From contig JAPLXG010000004.1 of NCBI GenBank assembly GCA_026396175.1, positions 1 through 54,643 of the forward strand: a DNA stretch of 54,643 bases, given 5' to 3'. Made by a program: the position numbers and the translations under genes. Positions 36,670 to 44,182 of the stretch are shown piece after piece. Under the pieces are notes generated by a model, which saw only the letters and a program-made list of their open reading frames with translations, searched no databases and was not told where the DNA came from. The DNA is from Candidatus Moraniibacteriota bacterium. Its GTDB lineage: Bacteria; Patescibacteriota; Minisyncoccia; Moranbacterales; UBA2206. How positions within the stretch are numbered: the stretch's first letter is position 1; every line of letters begins with the position of its first letter.

Positions 36670-37227
36670 GGGGATGCCTGGTTTCGACAGGTTGTACGTT
36701 TAAAATATGCAAGCCGAGCTCTTATGGCTGCTCGTTTATCCCCCACCACTTTTTTACTCGCACTTTGTGCGCGAGAGATAGTTTACTAATTTATCATCAG
36801 TAAGTTAATAAAAAACGACTTACATGCAAGATAATTTCAAAAAGTAGAAAAGTGGTGGGGGATGAAAAACCGCTATTAAAGTTATAAGTGCAAACTTACT
36901 AACAAAAGCAAAAACTGCGATTGCTGAGGCTTTCACAGTCAACTTTGCTACCGCTCTTGCCTAATACTAGCCTTTACTAGTTAGGGCATAAGCCATCGAA
37001 TTTATTTTCGCCCAAGGGGTAAATTTCGGTGTCATATTATTGGGCTAGCTTTTGGCACTTTTCTTGGCTGCCACTTGCGAAATCAATGCCGAGAATAGAT
37101 TGAGAAGGTTTTGTTCGCCTTTCACTTTTCGATCGACCCCGCCTCGTGTGGGAACCAAGGCGAAATAAGCTTGTAGTATATTTTAGATGAATAATTTTGG
37201 ACGCGAGTTCAACTCTCGCCATCTCCA
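36670..37227 (+). ncRNA. ssrA: tmRNA, interrupted by a family A element
   Basis: Standard ends: 5' GGGGATGCCTGGTTTCGACA and 3' GCGAGTTCAACTCTCGC with CATCTCC + A; GGGGATG pairs with CATCTCC. The CCA is not encoded. The first pseudoknot is built from GAGC/GCTC (36716-36733) and ATGGC (loop) with GCTAT (36872-36876). The ~132-bp family A repeat lies between GCTC and GCTAT. The tag frame starts GCA at 36890 and ends TAA at 36964, giving the 24-residue tag ANLLTKAKTAIAEAFTVNFA plus TALA. Without the insert the gene would be about 426 nt. Upstream gene is smpB; infC follows. Confidence 0.93.
36735..36866. repeat. Family A inverted-repeat element, copy A5, inside ssrA
   Basis: TTTATCCCCCACCACTTTTT at the left, AAAAGTGGTGGGGGATGA at the right; the GTGCGCGAGAG hairpin is on the left here, so the element is reversed relative to A1-A4. 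Its inverted ends would form a long helix in the RNA. Confidence 0.92.
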
Positions 37228-37236
37228 CGTGCAGCT

Positions 37237-37354
37237 CTCTACGAACTACGAATTAAGTACGAATATACGAATAATTTATATCCAGCTATTTCTAGCTTTC
37301 GCCGGCTTTCTGTTTTAGATTAGTATATTCGTAAAAATTCGTAGTTCGTAGAGA
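37237..37354. repeat. Family D inverted pair in the infC leader
   Basis: CTCTACGAACTACGAATTAA...CGAATATACGAATAATTTAT (37237-37275) and its near inverse TAGTATATTCGTAAAAATTC, GTAGTTCGTAGAG (37321-37354). The pair would form a ~118-nt hairpin between tmRNA and infC. Confidence 0.7.
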
Positions 37355-37365
37355 CTACGTAAAAC

Positions 37366-37938
37366 ATAACCACTAACACTAAATTTATCAGACGAACACC
37401 CTACAAAAGACCAGTTGTCAGAAAAGGTCCGATTACCAGAATTAACGATCAAATCCGCGTGCCGGAAGTACGTGTTATTCGTGATTCCGATAATGCCCAA
37501 CTTGGAGTCATCCCAACTACCCAGGCGCTAGAGCTTGCTCGCGAAGAAGGCCTGGACATCGTGGAAATCGCGCCACACGCAAAACCACCCGTTTGCAAAA
37601 TAATGGACTTTGGAAAATTTCAATATCAAAAATCCCGCCTGGAACGCGTGAATAAATCCAAACAGAAAAAATCAGAAGTAAAAGGCATTCGTTTGGGAGT
37701 GCGCACTGACACGCATGACTTGGAATTCAAAAAAGCCCAAGCGGAAAAGTTTTTGAAGAAGGGCGCGAAAGTTAAGATAGAACTGACGATGCGCGGCAGA
37801 GAAAAAGCTCATCAAGATCTGGCTCGCGAAAATCTGAAACAGTTTCTTCACGAAATCGCGATTCCCTACAAAATTGAACAAGAAATCAAACGTTACCCGG
37901 GAGGATTTAATGCGATTATAGCTCCCGATGAAGAGTAA
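37366..37938 (+). CDS. infC: Translation initiation factor IF-3
   Basis: IF-3 prevents premature subunit joining and checks start codons. Visible: RINDQIRVPEVRVIRDSDNA, QLGVIPTTQALELAREEGLD, VEIAPHAKPPVCKIMDFGKF, and the C-domain KGIRLGVRTDTHDLEFK. The N-terminus begins well before the first GTG (37459): the same frame gives TNTKFIRRTPYKRPVVRKGP. The only candidate start codons are ATA at 37366 (in AACATAACC, one codon after an in-frame TAA) or later ATC/ATT. infC in other bacteria starts with a rare AUU that IF-3 itself discriminates against. First of infC-rpmI-rplT, separated here by family C repeats. Confidence 0.92.
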   Translation: MTTNTKFIRRTPYKRPVVRKGPITRINDQIRVPEVRVIRDSDNAQLGVIPTTQALELAREEGLDIVEIAPHAKPPVCKIMDFGKFQYQKSRLERVNKSKQKKSEVKGIRLGVRTDTHDLEFKKAQAEKFLKKGAKVKIELTMRGREKAHQDLARENLKQFLHEIAIPYKIEQEIKRYPGGFNAIIAPDEE

Positions 37939-37950
37939 TTTTGTTTATAT

Positions 37951-38115
37951 CCCCTTCTCCCTTAGGGAGAAGCCTGCCTGCCGGTAGGCAGGGTGGTCGA
38001 AGACCGGATGAGGGAAAGGGTATTATGCTAAGAAAAAATAAACTTAGATTATTCTTAACGTAAAGCCCTTGCCCTCACCTGTCCTCCGGACATCCTCTCC
38101 CGAGGGGCGAGGAGG
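37951..38115. repeat. Family C composite repeat, copy C-4
   Basis: CCCCTTCTCCCTTAGGGAGA with the 20-bp palindrome inserted (37973-37992), then GGATGAGGG, unique spacer, CCCTCACCTGTCCTCCGGAC...GGCGAGGAGG. It fills the infC-rpmI gap. The same module without insertion is at 44019. Confidence 0.85.
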
Positions 38116-38163
38116 ATAATTTCATTAAGCTAAATAATTATTGAGTTAGACTGGAAAAAATTT

Positions 38164-38358
38164 ATGCCAAAGCTAAAAACTAAAAAAGCGCTAGCGAAGA
38201 AAATTAAGATTACCAAGAACAAAAAAGTAATCCGCCGCTCAACCGGACAAAATCACTATAACTCCAAGGAAAACGGCAAAGTCGGGCGAGAGAAAAAGGG
38301 CGACAAGAGACTTTTCAAGGCTGACGAGAAAAATGTTCTAAAAAGAATGCAAGTATAA
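38164..38358 (+). CDS. rpmI: Ribosomal protein L35
   Basis: 64 residues, strongly basic: MPKLKTKKALAKKIKITKNK, VIRRSTGQNHYNSKE, and KGDKRLFKADEKNVLKRM match L35. Standard place between infC and rplT. No Shine-Dalgarno. Confidence 0.92.
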   Translation: MPKLKTKKALAKKIKITKNKKVIRRSTGQNHYNSKENGKVGREKKGDKRLFKADEKNVLKRMQV

Positions 38359-38454
38359 TAAGTAAATTTTTAAATTATAAATTTCGAATCAATTTGAGAT
38401 TATCAATGCATTTCATTGAAAATTGAAAATTGAAAATTGAAAATTACCCCAAAT

Positions 38455-38799
38455 ATGACCAGAGTAAAACGCGGGATGGCCTCCTCAAAAAGAAGAAAGA
38501 ATTTATTGGAAGACGCCAAGGGTTTCAAATGGAGAAGAAGTACTAATTATCGCGCCGCGAAAGAAGCGGTGATTAAGGCTGGCTCCTATGCCTTTCGTGA
38601 TCGTCGTGCCAAGAAACGCGTGATGCGAAAATTGTGGATTACGAGACTCAATATCGCGCTTCGCGAATTGGGACTAAAATATAGCCAATTCATCAAGATT
38701 ATGATTGATAAGCACATTGAATTGGATCGCAAGGTACTTTCTCAACTGGCAGTGAGCGATCCGAAAGTTTTCGCTAAATTGATTGAGTCGGTAAAATAG
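38455..38799 (+). CDS. rplT: Ribosomal protein L20
   Basis: 114 residues from the ATG at 38455 (MTRVKRGMASSKRRKNLLED); an upstream TTG would add six unrelated residues. Also visible: KGFKWRRSTNYRAAKEAVIK, AYRDRRAKKR-type AFRDRRAKKRVMRKLWITRL, and the tail LSQLAVSDPKVFAKLIESVK. L20 binds 23S rRNA and, in many bacteria, represses this operon. The AATTGAAAATTGAAAATT repeat lies in front of the ATG. A terminator follows. Confidence 0.95.
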   Translation: MTRVKRGMASSKRRKNLLEDAKGFKWRRSTNYRAAKEAVIKAGSYAFRDRRAKKRVMRKLWITRLNIALRELGLKYSQFIKIMIDKHIELDRKVLSQLAVSDPKVFAKLIESVK

Positions 38800-38816
38800 A
38801 TTTATTGTTTTAAATA

Positions 38817-38848
38817 CAAAAAAATTCCCATATTGTGGGAATTTTTTT
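38817..38848 (+). terminator. Intrinsic terminator of infC-rpmI-rplT
   Basis: AAAAATTCCCA-TATTG-TGGGAATTTTTTT, 18 bases after the L20 stop. Confidence 0.85.
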
Positions 38849-38862
38849 GTATTTATTTTTTT

Positions 38863-39138
38863 GTCATTCCCGCGCAGGCGGGAATCCAGTCACGCAATTA
38901 GCTTAAAATAGAGGTCGTCCCAGTTAGGATTATTTTGTTCGATAAGATTTATTTTCCACGCTCTGTTCCATTTTTTGAGTGCTTTTTCCCTGGCAATAGC
39001 TGAATGAATATTTTCAGTTTGTTCATAATGAACTAATTTTCTAACATCATACTTTTTACTAAATCCATCAGTAATCTTGGTTTTATGTTGCTGGATTCTT
39101 TTAATTAAATCTGAGGTTACGCCGATCGCGGGAATGAC
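38863..39138 (-). mobile_element. Family B cassette B6: REP pair with truncated GIY-YIG gene
   Basis: GTCATTCCCGCGCAGGCGGG at the left. The right arm is only the outer part, CGCGGGAATGAC, joined directly to gene sequence. The 45 bp beyond it is the same flank that lies outside copy B5 (inverse orientation), so both copies share more than the REP pair. Confidence 0.85.
38890..39126 (-). pseudogene. GIY-YIG nuclease, 5' end deleted
   Basis: Reads IGVTSDLIKRIQQHKTKITD, GFSKKYDVRKLVHYEQTENI, then the same C-terminus as the intact copy (NPNWDDLYFKLIA) and ends at TGA 38890 against the REP arm. The first ~19 codons are gone: sequence jumps from the YIGVTS codons straight into the right REP arm (GCCGAT|CGCGGG). 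An open frame through the junction exists but starts in repeat and flank DNA. Confidence 0.88.
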
Positions 39139-39208
39139 AATCTTATTTATTTTATTTTTAGTAGCGCTGTGCCATTGTGAATGTTTTTGAGGATGATACA
39201 CGAAGATG

Positions 39209-39409
39209 CTACCTCTTCTTCCCCAAAATCACCTCCCGAATCAGTCGACGGAGTCCATAAAAGGGTAGCCAGATCCAGAGCGTTTTCAAGACCCATTTAT
39301 TCCAAAAACCATTCGGGTTGGTGGAGAAATAATCAAAAACCAAGTAGAGCAAAAAAAGGATTAAGATAAAAGGCCCGAAGGTGAGAACATACGCGTCAAA
39401 TTTATTCAT
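39209..39409 (-). CDS. Small hypothetical membrane protein (66 aa)
   Basis: Not recognised. Start at the ATG at 39409 (MNKFDAYVLTFGP); a longer frame takes six residues from the family A repeat. One or two hydrophobic helices (YVLTFGPFILILFLLYLVF; LKTLWIWLPFYGL) and a basic end (RRLIREVILGKKR). The family A copy A6 begins 3 bp upstream, leaving GGTAGGGG as the only purine-rich stretch before the ATG. Confidence 0.55.
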   Translation of the reverse strand: MNKFDAYVLTFGPFILILFLLYLVFDYFSTNPNGFWNKWVLKTLWIWLPFYGLRRLIREVILGKKR

Positions 39410-39412
39410 AGT

Positions 39413-39548
39413 TTTATCCCCTACCACTTTTTCACTCGCGTTCGCGATATGCAGGCAGAGTTTTGTTAATTAAATTATTTACAGCTTATCTAAGCAAACT
39501 CAAATGTAAATTAAGGTAAAAAAAGTGAAAAAGTGGTGGGGGATTAAT
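39413..39548. repeat. Family A inverted-repeat element, copy A6
   Basis: TTTATCCCCTACCACTTTTT at the left, AAAAAGTGGTGGGGGATTAA at the right. The CACTCGCGTTCGCGA hairpin lies on the left, so orientation equals A5. It overlaps the last codon and stop of the HAD gene at 39544. Confidence 0.9.
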
Positions 39549-40263
39549 TCTTATTATTAATTTCATAGATCACATCTTTTTTCTCTACCACAATTCTCCA
39601 CTGATTTTTCTCCGCAATTTTTCGCAAATTCAAATCTGGATTAAACGCAATCGGCCGATCAACCAACTCCAAAAATGACGCGTCGGATTGGGTATCCCCC
39701 ATCCCGAAAGAATCAACCAGCGAAATATCATTTTCAGCGACGAATTGTTTCACCACCGATCCCTTGTCATGCGTTGGTTCAAAAATCGTACGCCCGGTAT
39801 AAATTTTGTTTTTATCAATTTCATAGACACTGCCGAAATAGGCATCAAAACCAAAAATCTCCGCATATTCTTTCACAATCTCGATTGGCGAGCCGGAGAT
39901 CACAAGCATTACGTGATCGCTGCGCATTTCTTCAATCAGTTTTTTGGCAAAAATATAGGTTCGCTTGATATTGAACTCAGCCACGATTTTGGCGGCTTTC
40001 ATGATGTCTTCCTGGCTTTTGCCGGCAATGTTTTTTTCATACAGCTCCACCAGCTTTTTGCGATAGGCTTCATAGGTGCCTTCGTTGTCCAGCCAATGAC
40101 CATAGAGACCGATCAGTTCATTCCTGACAATTTTGGGAAAAATCTTCATCCAGGAGAGTTCGTTTAAAAGTTCAAAAGCTAAATTTTTGCGAAAAATTGT
40201 ACCATCAATATCAAAAACGGCTAACTTTTTTTTGTGCGTTTTCTTGCAAATTTCTTTTATCAT
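39544..40263 (-). CDS. HAD-superfamily hydrolase, SerB/PGPC-like
   Basis: 239 residues from the ATG at 40263 (MIKEICKKTHKK). HAD motif I VFDIDGTIF (nucleophile Asp near 17, acid Asp +2), motif II VISGSP, motif III Lys in THDKGSVVKQF, and motif IV GMGDTQSDASFL. Subfamily IB resembles phosphoserine phosphatase and sugar/lipid phosphatases. It hydrolyses a phosphate ester; substrate unknown. Its last codons lie inside the family A element. No Shine-Dalgarno. Confidence 0.85.
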   Translation of the reverse strand: MIKEICKKTHKKKLAVFDIDGTIFRKNLAFELLNELSWMKIFPKIVRNELIGLYGHWLDNEGTYEAYRKKLVELYEKNIAGKSQEDIMKAAKIVAEFNIKRTYIFAKKLIEEMRSDHVMLVISGSPIEIVKEYAEIFGFDAYFGSVYEIDKNKIYTGRTIFEPTHDKGSVVKQFVAENDISLVDSFGMGDTQSDASFLELVDRPIAFNPDLNLRKIAEKNQWRIVVEKKDVIYEINNKN

Positions 40264-40342
40264 AAAAAAATAAAAATACAAACCCTGGGGCAAGCGCTGG
40301 ATCATCTCCTTGATAAGCCACAGAGAATTTACTTAAAATTAG

Positions 40343-40376
40343 CTCGTCCGCCGAAGCTTCAGCGTAGGAGGATCAA
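40343..40376. repeat. Palindrome CTCGTCCGCCGAAGCTTCAG..
   Basis: CGTCCGCCGAAGCTTCAGCG, TAGGAGGA between the HAD and exonuclease genes. Related sequence (CGCCCGCCGTAGC...TTTAGCGTCGGAGG) is read as part of the C39-like gene at 41886-41945. Confidence 0.5.
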
Positions 40377-41041
40377 AATCTCAAATATTTATCCCAGTGC
40401 GCATAGAGTTCGGCAGTCGTTACCAAGTCCCTCGCGCAATAGCGGGCGATTTCTAAATATTTTCCGGCCTGATAGAGTTCGCCAACCATCGACCCAGTAG
40501 TCCCCTCGTCCTTGGAACTTTTGATCCCAAAATATTTTGCATAAAAATCCAGAGTATATCTGCGCGTCGCGCCATAGAAAGTTAATTGCTCCAGCAAATC
40601 ACAATGCGTCTTGTGGTCATAGCGATAACCGAATAAATTCTTGGCTGGATGAATCTCGTGCTTGGCACTACGCAATGAAAGAAATGGCCCGTCAAAACTG
40701 CGCCCGTTGAAAGTGATCACTTGATCATAGTTTTTCACCAGCTCCCAAAATTTTTCCAAAATGGCTTTTTCTGATCCACTTTCATATTGGATACCGTTCT
40801 CTTCAAACTCGCTTTTTTCCTCCTCTTTATTTTGAAATAACACGATGCCTTTTCGCGTTTCCGGATTGAGCATTCCGATTGTCACAATTTCGCCCGTCAG
40901 CGGACTGAGCGCCAATTTCTTTTTTACCTCCTCACGCTCCTCATCAGTTTCGCTATACTTGAACAAATACTCTTGCGTTTTCTTTTCAAACGCCTCAAAA
41001 TCAACTCCGATCGTCTCGATATCGACAACTATTTTCGGCAT
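40373..41041 (-). CDS. Predicted 3'-5' exonuclease (DnaQ-like fold)
   Basis: 222 residues from ATG 41041 (MPKIVVDIETIG). DEDD motif: D7 and E9 in VVDIETIG; Asp in FNGRSFDGPFL; and Asp in YCARDLVTTAEL with the Tyr two turns before. This matches the PolB-type 3'-5' exonuclease-like family, seen as stand-alone proteins in many bacteria. It may trim DNA or RNA. It overlaps no other gene; the small membrane gene at 41058 lies 17 bases upstream on the same strand, so they are probably co-transcribed. Confidence 0.85.
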   Translation of the reverse strand: MPKIVVDIETIGVDFEAFEKKTQEYLFKYSETDEEREEVKKKLALSPLTGEIVTIGMLNPETRKGIVLFQNKEEEKSEFEENGIQYESGSEKAILEKFWELVKNYDQVITFNGRSFDGPFLSLRSAKHEIHPAKNLFGYRYDHKTHCDLLEQLTFYGATRRYTLDFYAKYFGIKSSKDEGTTGSMVGELYQAGKYLEIARYCARDLVTTAELYAHWDKYLRF

Positions 41042-41057
41042 ATTATTAGAAAAAATA

Positions 41058-41228
41058 TTACATCCGTAGCTTAACATATATCCCATAAACCGCTAAAATC
41101 AAAGCGATGAGCATCCATTGAGTTCCCGCGAGTCCAAAAATATCTGCTTTAAATAGAAAATTAAAACCGGAAACCAGCGCCGCCAGAACGGAAAGTCCCA
41201 TCAAAATATCGCTGTGTTTTTTCATCAT
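41058..41228 (-). CDS. Small two-helix membrane protein (56 aa)
   Basis: Below the usual size cut-off but well supported: AAAGGAGGTGGG lies four bases before ATG-ATG at 41228, and a TGCTAGTAT -10-like sequence (41251-41259) lies upstream. The product MMKKHSDILMGLSVLAALVS, GFNFLFKADIFGLAG, QWMLIALILAVYGIYVKLRM has two hydrophobic helices and basic ends. Function unknown. It ends 17 bases before the exonuclease ATG. Confidence 0.65.
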   Translation of the reverse strand: MMKKHSDILMGLSVLAALVSGFNFLFKADIFGLAGTQWMLIALILAVYGIYVKLRM

Positions 41229-41318
41229 AACCCACCTCCTTTCTTTTTTTATACTAGCATATTGAGCTAAATTTTAAAAACAGGGAAAAATTCGAGCTTC
41301 TGCTGACCATTTTTGCCT

Positions 41319-42068
41319 TCATTCAACCACGATCATCGCTTTTCGTCCTGTTTCAATCTTTTTCGCGTCGCCCGGAAAATCGTAAATAGCGCCATAGAGC
41401 GTTTTGATGTTATAGCGATAGCCCTGGCCTTTGCGCGTCCCTGGATCATTAGTGATAATCGTGTCGCCATCATAACCAATGAGCACGAGATTATGATAGA
41501 GCGGACCGGGCGCCGTGAAATTAGGATTGCCCAGTCGCCTTCCCGCGGCCGGCACAATAATCGGTTTTCCTTGTGAGAGATATTTTTTCAAATCCTCCGC
41601 GGTGAAATCATAGACCACGCGCAAATTTTTTAGACCATAATAATTTTCACCTAGCGTTGCTGTTTGGGCCACCGTGCTGTCTTCATAGCCTTTGGCAAAT
41701 TTAATTTCATAAGCGATAAGCGCTTGAATTTCTTTTTCCGCCACGACTGGCGTCAGCTTTTTGTTCTGCAAGAAATAGTCCAACATCACAAGTGATGCCT
41801 CTTCACAAGCTTCCTCGTGATAGGCGTCCCACTTTCCAAATGGTGCTTGAGAAGTGAACGGCACATCGATTAAAATTTTTGTTGCTTCGCCCGCCGTAGC
41901 TTTTTTATCCGCCAAAGCTTTAGCGTCGGAGGAAGCGGAGGAGGGTTCAGTAATGACATTATTATTTTTTATTTCTTCGGATACTATTTCTGAATTATTA
42001 GCTGTTTTTGAAGAAATGTTTTCTGCGGGAGAAAGACGTGACAGTGCCACGTCTCTACGAATATGCAC
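41319..42068 (-). CDS. C39-like cysteine peptidase domain protein, N-terminus disrupted
   Basis: Peptidase C39-like (C39_2) domain: FTSQAPFGKWDAYHEEACEE with the catalytic Cys, later GPLYHNLVLIGYDGD with the His, and TNDPG. These proteins cleave peptides or act as scaffolds outside the cell. A GTG at 42068 opens this frame, but the family G palindrome (42038-42060) lies right there and the true start is probably at 42150 in another frame, which encodes a membrane anchor. Residues ~42-63 (SSASSDAKALADKKATAGEA) also look repeat-derived (CCGCCGTAGC... TTTAGCGTCGGAGG). If made from 42068 the protein would lack a signal and stay in the cytoplasm. Confidence 0.7.
   Translation of the reverse strand: MHIRRDVALSRLSPAENISSKTANNSEIVSEEIKNNNVITEPSSASSDAKALADKKATAGEATKILIDVPFTSQAPFGKWDAYHEEACEEASLVMLDYFLQNKKLTPVVAEKEIQALIAYEIKFAKGYEDSTVAQTATLGENYYGLKNLRVVYDFTAEDLKKYLSQGKPIIVPAAGRRLGNPNFTAPGPLYHNLVLIGYDGDTIITNDPGTRKGQGYRYNIKTLYGAIYDFPGDAKKIETGRKAMIVVE
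42038..42060. repeat. Family G palindrome inserted in the C39-like gene
   Basis: Read on the minus strand: GTAGAGACGTGGCACTGTCA, CGTC. Compared with the uvrA and uvrB insertions it lies in a reading frame that creates a TAG. Confidence 0.6.
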
Positions 42069-42150
42069 AATTAAAAATTAATGACGCTAAAATAATTAGC
42101 GCCACTAGATACCAAGAAGCTTTTTTAATTGTTTTGTTTTTAGTAGCCAC
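42055..42150 (-). pseudogene. 5' fragment of the C39-like gene (signal anchor)
   Basis: GTG start at 42150 gives MATKNKTIKKASWYLVALII, LASLIFNCAYS and then TAG (42055-42057). A short basic start and one hydrophobic helix form a typical signal anchor. The stop arises inside the inserted palindrome; without it the frame would lead toward the peptidase part. So anchor and catalytic domain were probably one protein. Confidence 0.55.
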
Positions 42151-42232
42151 AGAAATTAACACTCTGCAGGTTCAGGCATCTCGTCTAAACCCATGGAATA
42201 TTATAATAAAAGCCTGTAAAAATACTTTTAAT

Positions 42233-42802
42233 TTAATCCCGTGTGACTTGTTCTGAGCTATACGCTTCAATTGCCAAATTTGTCACACTTATTATTGTCG
42301 CCATGCCATCATTCGTACTCGGATTATAAATATCACATGCCATCTCAAGGATTTTTTCTACAACATTCCATTTTAAAACCCCTGCATACTCTCCTGTTCC
42401 CATATCATTAAGCTCAACACGTCTTTTTGATTCTTTCAAGATTAGCTCTACAGCCTTAAGCGCTAAATCCGTTGCCTCTTCCACCGACATCGGCTTATTT
42501 CCGTCTTTATACTTATCAAATAAAAGTTTCGCTGCATAGAACACTTCGTCAGTCACTTTCTCGACAAAAGCTTCATTGGAAATTCCAGTTCCTTTATTAT
42601 TTAAGCCTCTAAACCTTTCCCTTTCCTCTAGAAATATATTCATCACTTCAAGCTTAAAATCACTAACTTCTAAATCAACCGTATCATCCCTTTGAGCTAT
42701 TTCTTCCATCTCAATGACTTCACTTTTTGGATCATCGATTTTAACGGCATCAGGCATTTTCGGTTGGTTTAAATTTCCAGTCCATTCTTGTTTTTCGACC
42801 AT
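42233..42802 (-). CDS. Hypothetical protein (189 aa)
   Basis: Not recognised. AAAGGAAA precedes the ATG. A mostly helical acidic protein: the first ~45 residues are low-complexity acidic, then two similar halves can be seen, LNNKGTGISNEAFVEKVTDE and LNDMGTGEYAGVLKWNVVEK, each followed by a helix with AAKLLFDKYKDG or MACDIYNPSTNDG, an internal duplication of about 80 residues. No membrane segment. It lies between the C39-like and L,D-transpeptidase genes. Confidence 0.65.
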   Translation of the reverse strand: MVEKQEWTGNLNQPKMPDAVKIDDPKSEVIEMEEIAQRDDTVDLEVSDFKLEVMNIFLEERERFRGLNNKGTGISNEAFVEKVTDEVFYAAKLLFDKYKDGNKPMSVEEATDLALKAVELILKESKRRVELNDMGTGEYAGVLKWNVVEKILEMACDIYNPSTNDGMATIISVTNLAIEAYSSEQVTRD

Positions 42803-42839
42803 ATCATTTTCCTTTAAATAATTAAGTTATACTTCTATT

Positions 42840-43988
42840 CTAATATACAATTAATGGCGTGCCAATCTCCGCCCAGTCGTAGACAATTTTAGCCGGACCG
42901 ACTCCGAGGCGAATACAACCGTGCGAAACTGGCGTGCCCAAATGATTGGCACCTTCCTTGTAGCCTCCTGGCCATTCCGGCAGTTCGTGAATGCCCATTT
43001 TGCCATCCGCCAAAAACGCCATCCAGTTAGGCATATAGAGGCCGTAGGCCTTGGAATAGGCGCGGGGAGACTTGTTGTAGATCTGATGCGTGCCAATGGG
43101 TGTTCCCATTCCCCTTTTGCCAGATGAAACCAGATAGGCATCCAACAGCGTTCCGTTTTCAAAGGTCGTCATTATTTGGGTTGTTAAATTAACGTCGATA
43201 TATTTTCCAGTCGTTATTTTCGCTTTAGTATATTTCCTGGCTTGATCGAGGCGTATTGCAAAATCTTTTTCCCAAGCGACCGGAGTGGTTTTCAGCGTTT
43301 CAAATGATCCGGCATAGAGCGCTTGATAGTGCTCATCGCTATCGCCCGCCGCTTTTATGGAAATTTTTAGCGAATATTGAACACCGTCTTCCACTTTGCT
43401 TCTGGGTAAAATTTTGAACTCGGTCTTTTCGGGATTATTTTGATATTCCACTCCGCCGTCCGGATTTAATTGAAAATCGACATAATAATCTTTGGTCGAT
43501 TTATCAAAATCGATGATAATCGGGTCTTCCGCGCCAATAATCACACCCTTGGTTCCATCAGTCGGAAAAACTTTTGTTACTTGCGGAAAATTGGCCACGG
43601 AAAAAGTCAATTTTTTCCCGGCAATTTTGGTCAGCATCGCTGTGCGCCCTTCCGGCAACACAATCGCATAATCTGTTCCGGATTGCCAAAATTTTTCCGG
43701 GGTGATGATTAGTTTTCTTTTTGCCCCATCAAAATCCAGTTTGATTTTTTCTTCCGGCACAGTTTTTATTTTTGTCGCGTAGTCTTTATTCCAAACCGGC
43801 ACGGAAAAATTAACTTCAAGCGCCTCTTTCACTTCAATATTTTTTGCCTTTTTCAAGGTCACATTTTCCGCGTAGGATTTTTGATAGAACTGCCAACCAT
43901 AAAAAATAATCAACGCCAAAGAAGCCAACGCCAAGGAGAGTAGGAAGGTTTTGGTGAAGATTAGGAAAAAGTTTGATTTTTGTTGCAT
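42840..43988 (-). CDS. L,D-transpeptidase (YkuD family), membrane anchored
   Basis: 382 residues. Signal anchor ~8-32 (FLIFTKTFLLSLALASLALI). An Ig-like/SbsA-type beta domain follows (VNFSVPVW..., KVFPTDGTKGVII). The YkuD catalytic domain is C-terminal (~260-382) with HLGTPVSHGCIRLG, where Cys (~358) forms the acyl-enzyme and His is part of the site, and KSPRAYSKAYGLYMPNWMAF before it. It cross-links peptidoglycan peptides by 3-3 bonds or attaches proteins. No Shine-Dalgarno. Confidence 0.92.
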   Translation of the reverse strand: MQQKSNFFLIFTKTFLLSLALASLALIIFYGWQFYQKSYAENVTLKKAKNIEVKEALEVNFSVPVWNKDYATKIKTVPEEKIKLDFDGAKRKLIITPEKFWQSGTDYAIVLPEGRTAMLTKIAGKKLTFSVANFPQVTKVFPTDGTKGVIIGAEDPIIIDFDKSTKDYYVDFQLNPDGGVEYQNNPEKTEFKILPRSKVEDGVQYSLKISIKAAGDSDEHYQALYAGSFETLKTTPVAWEKDFAIRLDQARKYTKAKITTGKYIDVNLTTQIMTTFENGTLLDAYLVSSGKRGMGTPIGTHQIYNKSPRAYSKAYGLYMPNWMAFLADGKMGIHELPEWPGGYKEGANHLGTPVSHGCIRLGVGPAKIVYDWAEIGTPLIVY

Positions 43989-44018
43989 AAACCTTAAATT
44001 GTGGGATAAAATTTAATT

Positions 44019-44177
44019 CCCCTTCTCCCTTAGGGAGAAGGTGGCCGGAGGCCGGATGAGGGAGGAGCCTTTTGATAATTGACCAGCACTATTTCAAATA
44101 TCGTTTTCTTTTTTATCAACGCCCCCTTCCCTCACCTGTCACGAGTACGTGACATCCTCTCCCTAAGGGCGAGGAGG
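44019..44177. repeat. Family C composite repeat, copy C-5
   Basis: CCCCTTCTCCCTTAGGGAGA, AGGTGGCCGGAGGCCGGATG, AGGG; unique spacer; CCCTCACCTGTCACGAGTAC, GTGACATCC, CTCCCTAAGGGCGAGGAGG. Uninterrupted version of both modules. Confidence 0.85.
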
Positions 44178-44182
44178 AAAAT

